Part shown: positions 38,188-41,563 of the stretch, piece by piece | Position numbering within the stretch: position 1 is the stretch's first letter | How the letters are laid out: the number at the start of each line of letters is the position of its first letter | NCBI GenBank assembly: GCA_001600355.1 | Contig: BCJU01000003.1 | Location: forward strand, 471,033 to 512,595 | DNA: 41,563 nt | Source of the DNA: Meira nashicola | Taxonomy: Eukaryota > Basidiomycota > Exobasidiomycetes > Exobasidiales > Brachybasidiaceae | Reading direction: 5' to 3' | Notes under the pieces: generated by a model | What the model saw: the letters and a program-made list of their open reading frames with translations, nothing else | The model's database searches: none | What the model was told of the DNA's origin: nothing | Translations under genes and position numbers: made by a program

Positions 38188-40179
38188 TCAACTTTCCTCT
38201 GGAATTGCAGCTCCAACTTCGTATTCTGCAGAGACATCGAATCGACTTCCTCCTGCACTTGCCGAGAGATATTTTACAAATCGCATTACGCCTTCATCGC
38301 GCAGGACAAGGGAGAGAGTATTGAATTGAGGCAATAAAGTCAATAAAACACCATCGTCATCATCTTCCTCTGATCCTTCATCATCATCATCATCTTCTTC
38401 TTCTTCTTCTTCCGCCATTTCGATTTCCATCTCCTCCCCTTCATCGTCTTTCTCTTGTACATTTGATCCTTCACTCATTTGTTCACCAATCTCTGCTCCT
38501 CTCTTTTGACTTCCATAAACAGCAGGATCATCAGTTTCGTCCGTTGGAGGCATATATGCTTCCCATCCTCCTAATTCTCCGTTCTCCCAAGCTTCTTTGA
38601 GCTTTTTTGCGTTTGATTTGGTAATCTTTTCAGAGCTGTCTGATTCTTTCTTGCTCGCTATTGATGCTCTCTTTTTGCCCGCTAAGCCTTTTGGAATAGA
38701 GCCATTCGATCCTGCCGCTTTTCGCATTGCAGCAGATGCCGCATTTGGTGTAAGATCCAACGTAACATCAAGCACAGCTTCCGCGTCGCTTCTTGCTAAT
38801 GTATAATCCAATCCTGGTCTAAATCTTCTGGAATGCACTGGTCTTATTCCAATTGGTATCAATTGACTTATATTTGCTAACAAATGACGAAAAGCGGGAG
38901 ATGGGAAAAGAGATTTCTGTAAAAGGGTGAGCAATTCACTTCCGTCTTCCGGTATATGCTCTTTTGTTTTTGGATTCTCATGCAAAGGTTTTGTACTTTG
39001 CCCGTCATTGTTTAAACTTAGGAAACGTTGACGATGAGGCGGACCAGAAATGGACCATCCTTTTGCTAAATTAACACCTAATTGATGACTTGGCGGTTGA
39101 AGCTTTGAGCGTCCTTCACGCTCCCACCATCGGACGTTATCGCTCCCCTCTTCGCCTTGTCCTCCATCAATGGAGCGAAGGCCTCTTTCTAAGGCGGTGG
39201 CATACTCCTTTTGCAAGAAATCAATAAGAAGGATATGACTTTCCTCTCCGAATTTTTCGAAAAGGATACTTTGCGTTCGAGATTGCAAATAGGCTGGATT
39301 GACAAATTTAGCAAGAAAACGTTTATCATCCAAAGACAATTCCGAACCTGGCAGTGGAGCTCCACTTTCGTCGTATGGAGCAAAAGGTAAATCGAATTCT
39401 TTGGAAAGCAATCCTTCCGCACTAGCATGATCCTTTCTTGCTTGTTCTTCAAACTTTTCGTCCTCTGCATCGAAACCTTCTTCATCAGGTTGAGGGCGAT
39501 GGAACCATCCGCTGATACTGAGCCTTGATTTAGATGGATGTACGACCTCTTCAACAGCATGGAATGAATGACCTGGTTGAACAGCAAAAAAGGTGAATTG
39601 ATTCCATTTTGGGGGAATGATGACTGAAGGTGTATTTGATGGAATATGTTTATCTTTCACCGGATAGAGTTCCAATGCGCCTCCCCAACTTTTGTTCCAT
39701 TCTTCTGTAGGATCGGGTAAGTACAAAATATACGAAACTCTTCTTGTTGAAATTACATCATCATGATTGAGCAAATGACATCCATTCGTATAATCGTTGA
39801 TGCTCATATCTTTCTTCTTTGCGCTCAAAGGGCCACAGCCGGTCACATGCTCCAACCAAGATCGAAATTCATTGGAATAAATCGCATTACGAACGAGAAG
39901 AACGTTCTCTAATCTCTTTGCTTCTTCTGCTGGTAGACCATCTAAATTTGCCAAATCTCCTGTTTGATTCACTTTATAAATATCAGTTTCTTTTTCAGTG
40001 AATCGTAATTCATCTATGATTTCTTTCCTAGCACGACGTAAAAGTGAATCATCGATCAGGCCATCGATCACTGCATGTCGATAAGGTTGAGAGGTGGTAT
40101 ACGATTTTGCATAATCATTCCTTATTTCCTCAGTTAGCAAATTAGACGTAAAAGATGCTTCAACGGTATTAAAAGCCAT
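38188..40179 (-). CDS. TPA1: Prolyl 3-hydroxylase Tpa1/Ofd1 (OGFOD1) 2-oxoglutarate dioxygenase
   Basis: 663 aa, no intron. The N-terminal catalytic double-stranded beta-helix (about 30-230) shows the Fe(II) triad H139-x-D141 (LLNHDDVISTRRVSYILYL) and H207 (GHSFHAVEEV), plus the 2-oxoglutarate-binding R219 (KSRLSISGWFH). A second, non-catalytic helix domain occupies about 270-640, interrupted by a Ser/Lys-rich segment and an acidic run of Glu/Asp (about 575-610) encoded by TTC/ATC microsatellite DNA. The family hydroxylates a proline of ribosomal protein uS12. In S. pombe, Ofd1 also controls stability of the sterol/hypoxia factor Sre1. Length is close to yeast Tpa1 (644 aa). It is the last clear gene before the right-edge repeats. 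Confidence 0.94.
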   Translation of the reverse strand: MAFNTVEASFTSNLLTEEIRNDYAKSYTTSQPYRHAVIDGLIDDSLLRRARKEIIDELRFTEKETDIYKVNQTGDLANLDGLPAEEAKRLENVLLVRNAIYSNEFRSWLEHVTGCGPLSAKKKDMSINDYTNGCHLLNHDDVISTRRVSYILYLPDPTEEWNKSWGGALELYPVKDKHIPSNTPSVIIPPKWNQFTFFAVQPGHSFHAVEEVVHPSKSRLSISGWFHRPQPDEEGFDAEDEKFEEQARKDHASAEGLLSKEFDLPFAPYDESGAPLPGSELSLDDKRFLAKFVNPAYLQSRTQSILFEKFGEESHILLIDFLQKEYATALERGLRSIDGGQGEEGSDNVRWWEREGRSKLQPPSHQLGVNLAKGWSISGPPHRQRFLSLNNDGQSTKPLHENPKTKEHIPEDGSELLTLLQKSLFPSPAFRHLLANISQLIPIGIRPVHSRRFRPGLDYTLARSDAEAVLDVTLDLTPNAASAAMRKAAGSNGSIPKGLAGKKRASIASKKESDSSEKITKSNAKKLKEAWENGELGGWEAYMPPTDETDDPAVYGSQKRGAEIGEQMSEGSNVQEKDDEGEEMEIEMAEEEEEEDDDDDEGSEEDDDDGVLLTLLPQFNTLSLVLRDEGVMRFVKYLSASAGGSRFDVSAEYEVGAAIPEES

Positions 40180-40386
40180 CTTTTACTTGATTTGATTGTG
40201 GATTGTGGGGAAAGGAAGATGTTCGTGAAACTAAAGAATGAATAGTCTACGTGTCCGTTTGTGTACATTAAAGCAAGTAAGAACATTCTACGAGAAAATC
40301 CATAATTCTGAGGTCACGTGAAATAATTACTTTGCATGGATCAAGCGCGATTTCTCGCCATGGCTACATGGGTGATGGTGATGGTG
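40180..40386. promoter_or_regulatory. Promoter region of the Tpa1-like gene
   Basis: 207 bp between the Tpa1-like start and the right repeat. It has CACGTG at 40315-40320 and a short GATGGT run (about 40371-40390) at the repeat boundary. Confidence 0.35.
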
Positions 40387-40557
40387 ATGGCAAGTGACTA
40401 AGTATGTCTGTTGTTGCTACCTTAGTGAGATTTATTCATATTAGTAGGCAGGCAAGTCATGTCAGGTGATCAGGTGATTGATTAAATAATAGTGTATTGA
40501 ATTGTTTGTTCTGACTACTGAGTAGTGATTACATAGGTTGCTTAGTCAGCAAAAAAA
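40387..40557 (-). repeat. Interspersed repeat, right copy (inverted relative to the left copy)
   Basis: Read on the minus strand it begins with TTTTTTGCTGACTAAGCAAC and ends with CATACTTAGTCACTTGCCAT, matching 270-480 with small gaps. It contains one rather than two of the TCTCACTAAGG...CTTGCCAT units, and short insertions relative to the left copy near 40438-40475 and 40509-40525. The copies diverge immediately outside these limits, which supports an interspersed element rather than a large segmental duplication. Confidence 0.75.
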
Positions 40558-40974
40558 CAGATCAGGCGGTTGTTGGTTGGAAGGTGCCCGTAAAAGAGGA
40601 ATGTAATATGATAAAGTTGTCGGATGCTGATTGATGGAGAACTTGAATCTGACCAAGTCTTTGAAGAAGAAGGAGGTCTTCTTTGCCAACGATATTCGTG
40701 ACCAGCACATGCCATAGAATCCTTCCCAGTCCGACTGACTTCACAATGACCCACTCTCGTTTGAATCGGCCCTAGGTATCTTCGAGCACAGAAGATTCCG
40801 TCAGGCCTTTTCATTCAAGAGGTGCTCTGGATCACCGGATATCAGACCCTTCTGCGGACCTTATACTTGCGGCGATTGCTTATTTGCTTGCAGTGATCGC
40901 TTACTTCCTTGCTTGCTTACTGGATCAGAAGACTTTGATTAGAATACTTGACAAGTGTAGAAGTCTTGACATTG
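40558..40974. other. Right-edge gene-free sequence
   Basis: No gene is supported. A minus-strand frame at 40542-40814 (90 aa, containing MACAGHEYRWQRRPPSSS) has a Cys/His/Trp-containing stretch that could be a relic of a mobile-element zinc finger, but I cannot assign it to a family. Its end runs into the interspersed repeat. Confidence 0.3.
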
Positions 40975-41563
40975 AATAGCTGATTGGAAAGGATGTTGCC
41001 TTATCGAATGTTGATTGATTTACGAATGTTATTGATTGATGAATGTTGCTTGGTGAATGAATGCTGATTGATTGTTGGTGAATGTTGCTTGGTCGATGAA
41101 TGCTGCTTGATGAATGATTGCTTGATGGATGACTGCTTGATGGATGACTGCTTGATAGATGACTGCTTGATGGATGATTGCTTGATGGATGACTGCTTGA
41201 TGGATGACTGCTTGATGGATGACTGCTTGATAGATGACTGCTTGATAGATGATTGCTTGATGGATGACTGCTTGATGGATGACTGCTTGATGGATGACTG
41301 CTTGATGGATATTGCTTGATGAATGACTGCTTGATTGGAGAATGCTGCTTGATTGATGGATGTTGCTTGATTGATGGATGACTGCTTGATTGATGAATAC
41401 TGCTTGATTGATGAATATTTGATTGATGAATGCTTGATGGATGAATGCTTGATGGATGAATGCTTGATGGATGAATGCTTGATGGATGAATGCTTGATGG
41501 ATGAATGCTTGATGGATGACTGCTTGATTGATGAATGATGCTTGGTCGATGAATGCTGCTTGA
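40975..41563. repeat. Minisatellite based on a 15-bp unit, running off the window
   Basis: Degenerate TTGATTGATGAATG-type units start near 40975. Thirteen near-perfect copies of a 15-bp unit (type TGCTTGATGGATGAC) fill 41119-41313. A second block with the variant ATGCTTGATGGATGA lies at about 41430-41515. Because 15 is divisible by 3, an open frame (41068-41319, repeating CLMDD) arises by chance and is not called as a gene. The array continues to the last base. Confidence 0.92.

Noticed and set aside
40542..40814. Possible zinc-finger mobile-element protein fragment on the minus strand
   Set aside because: The Cys/His spacing does not match FLYWCH, BED or zinc-knuckle patterns well enough, and one end runs into the interspersed repeat.
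41068..41319. 83-residue open frame of CLMDD/CLIDD repeats
   Set aside because: It lies wholly inside the 15-bp minisatellite and is open only because the unit length is divisible by three; it has no flanking unique coding sequence.
1..41563. Giant Starship-type or other cargo transposon bounded by the inverted repeats
   Set aside because: No tyrosine recombinase (DUF3435), transposase or integrase gene is present, and the enclosed genes are mainly core housekeeping functions.

Overview
The window is nuclear DNA from a fungus. The evidence is the gene content: a SEC14-type phosphatidylinositol transfer protein, a PHO84-type phosphate permease, an ERT1/RDS2-type Zn2Cys6 regulator, a POLD4/Cdm1 polymerase delta subunit, a Tpa1/Ofd1 dioxygenase, a Pcl-type cyclin and a secreted GH47 mannosidase. 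Most genes are intronless. The few introns are short (57-79 bp) with GTGAGT/GTAAG donors and AG acceptors. The DNA is AT-rich and codons tend to end in A or T. A low-GC, intron-poor basidiomycete yeast or smut-lineage fungus would fit, but sequence alone does not fix the clade. Seventeen protein-coding genes are supported. I see no rRNA, tRNA, CRISPR array or complete transposon.

Layout from left to right. 1-851 holds repeats and no gene. 852-10177: SPX-RING ubiquitin ligase (-), ERT1-like regulator (+, one intron), GH47 alpha-mannosidase (-), peroxisomal acyl-CoA ligase (+, one intron). 10319-20285: glycerol kinase (-), amino-acid permease (+), full-size ABCB transporter (+). 20531-25262: ketopantoate hydroxymethyltransferase (+), five-exon MFS drug/polyamine transporter (-), isochorismatase-fold protein (+, one intron), three-exon POLD4 (-). 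26375-27370: SEC14-like protein (+). 27371-31181 is a 3.8-kb gene-free tract rich in short palindromes and AAACATACAT motifs, ending at a Pcl-type cyclin (+, 31182-32552). Then come NUC1/EndoG nuclease (-), a 2-kb intergenic tract, the PHO84-like permease (+) and the Tpa1/OGFOD1 dioxygenase (-). 40180-41563 holds a second, inverted copy of the left-edge repeat and a 15-bp minisatellite that runs off the end.

How the genes relate: this is mostly housekeeping and transport, with no operon-like or obvious biosynthetic-cluster logic. Two loose themes appear. The SPX-RING ligase, the PHO84-like permease and possibly the Pho85-type cyclin point to phosphate homeostasis. The ERT1-like regulator, glycerol kinase and peroxisomal acyl-CoA ligase point to growth on non-fermentable carbon. 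Both may be coincidental. The more unusual signals are in non-coding DNA: related repeats in opposite orientation at the two edges, a cluster of one exact 10-mer upstream of the cyclin gene, a family of TATGTAC palindromes, and a triple ACGCGT palindrome in a divergent promoter. I found no convincing wholly new biological system.
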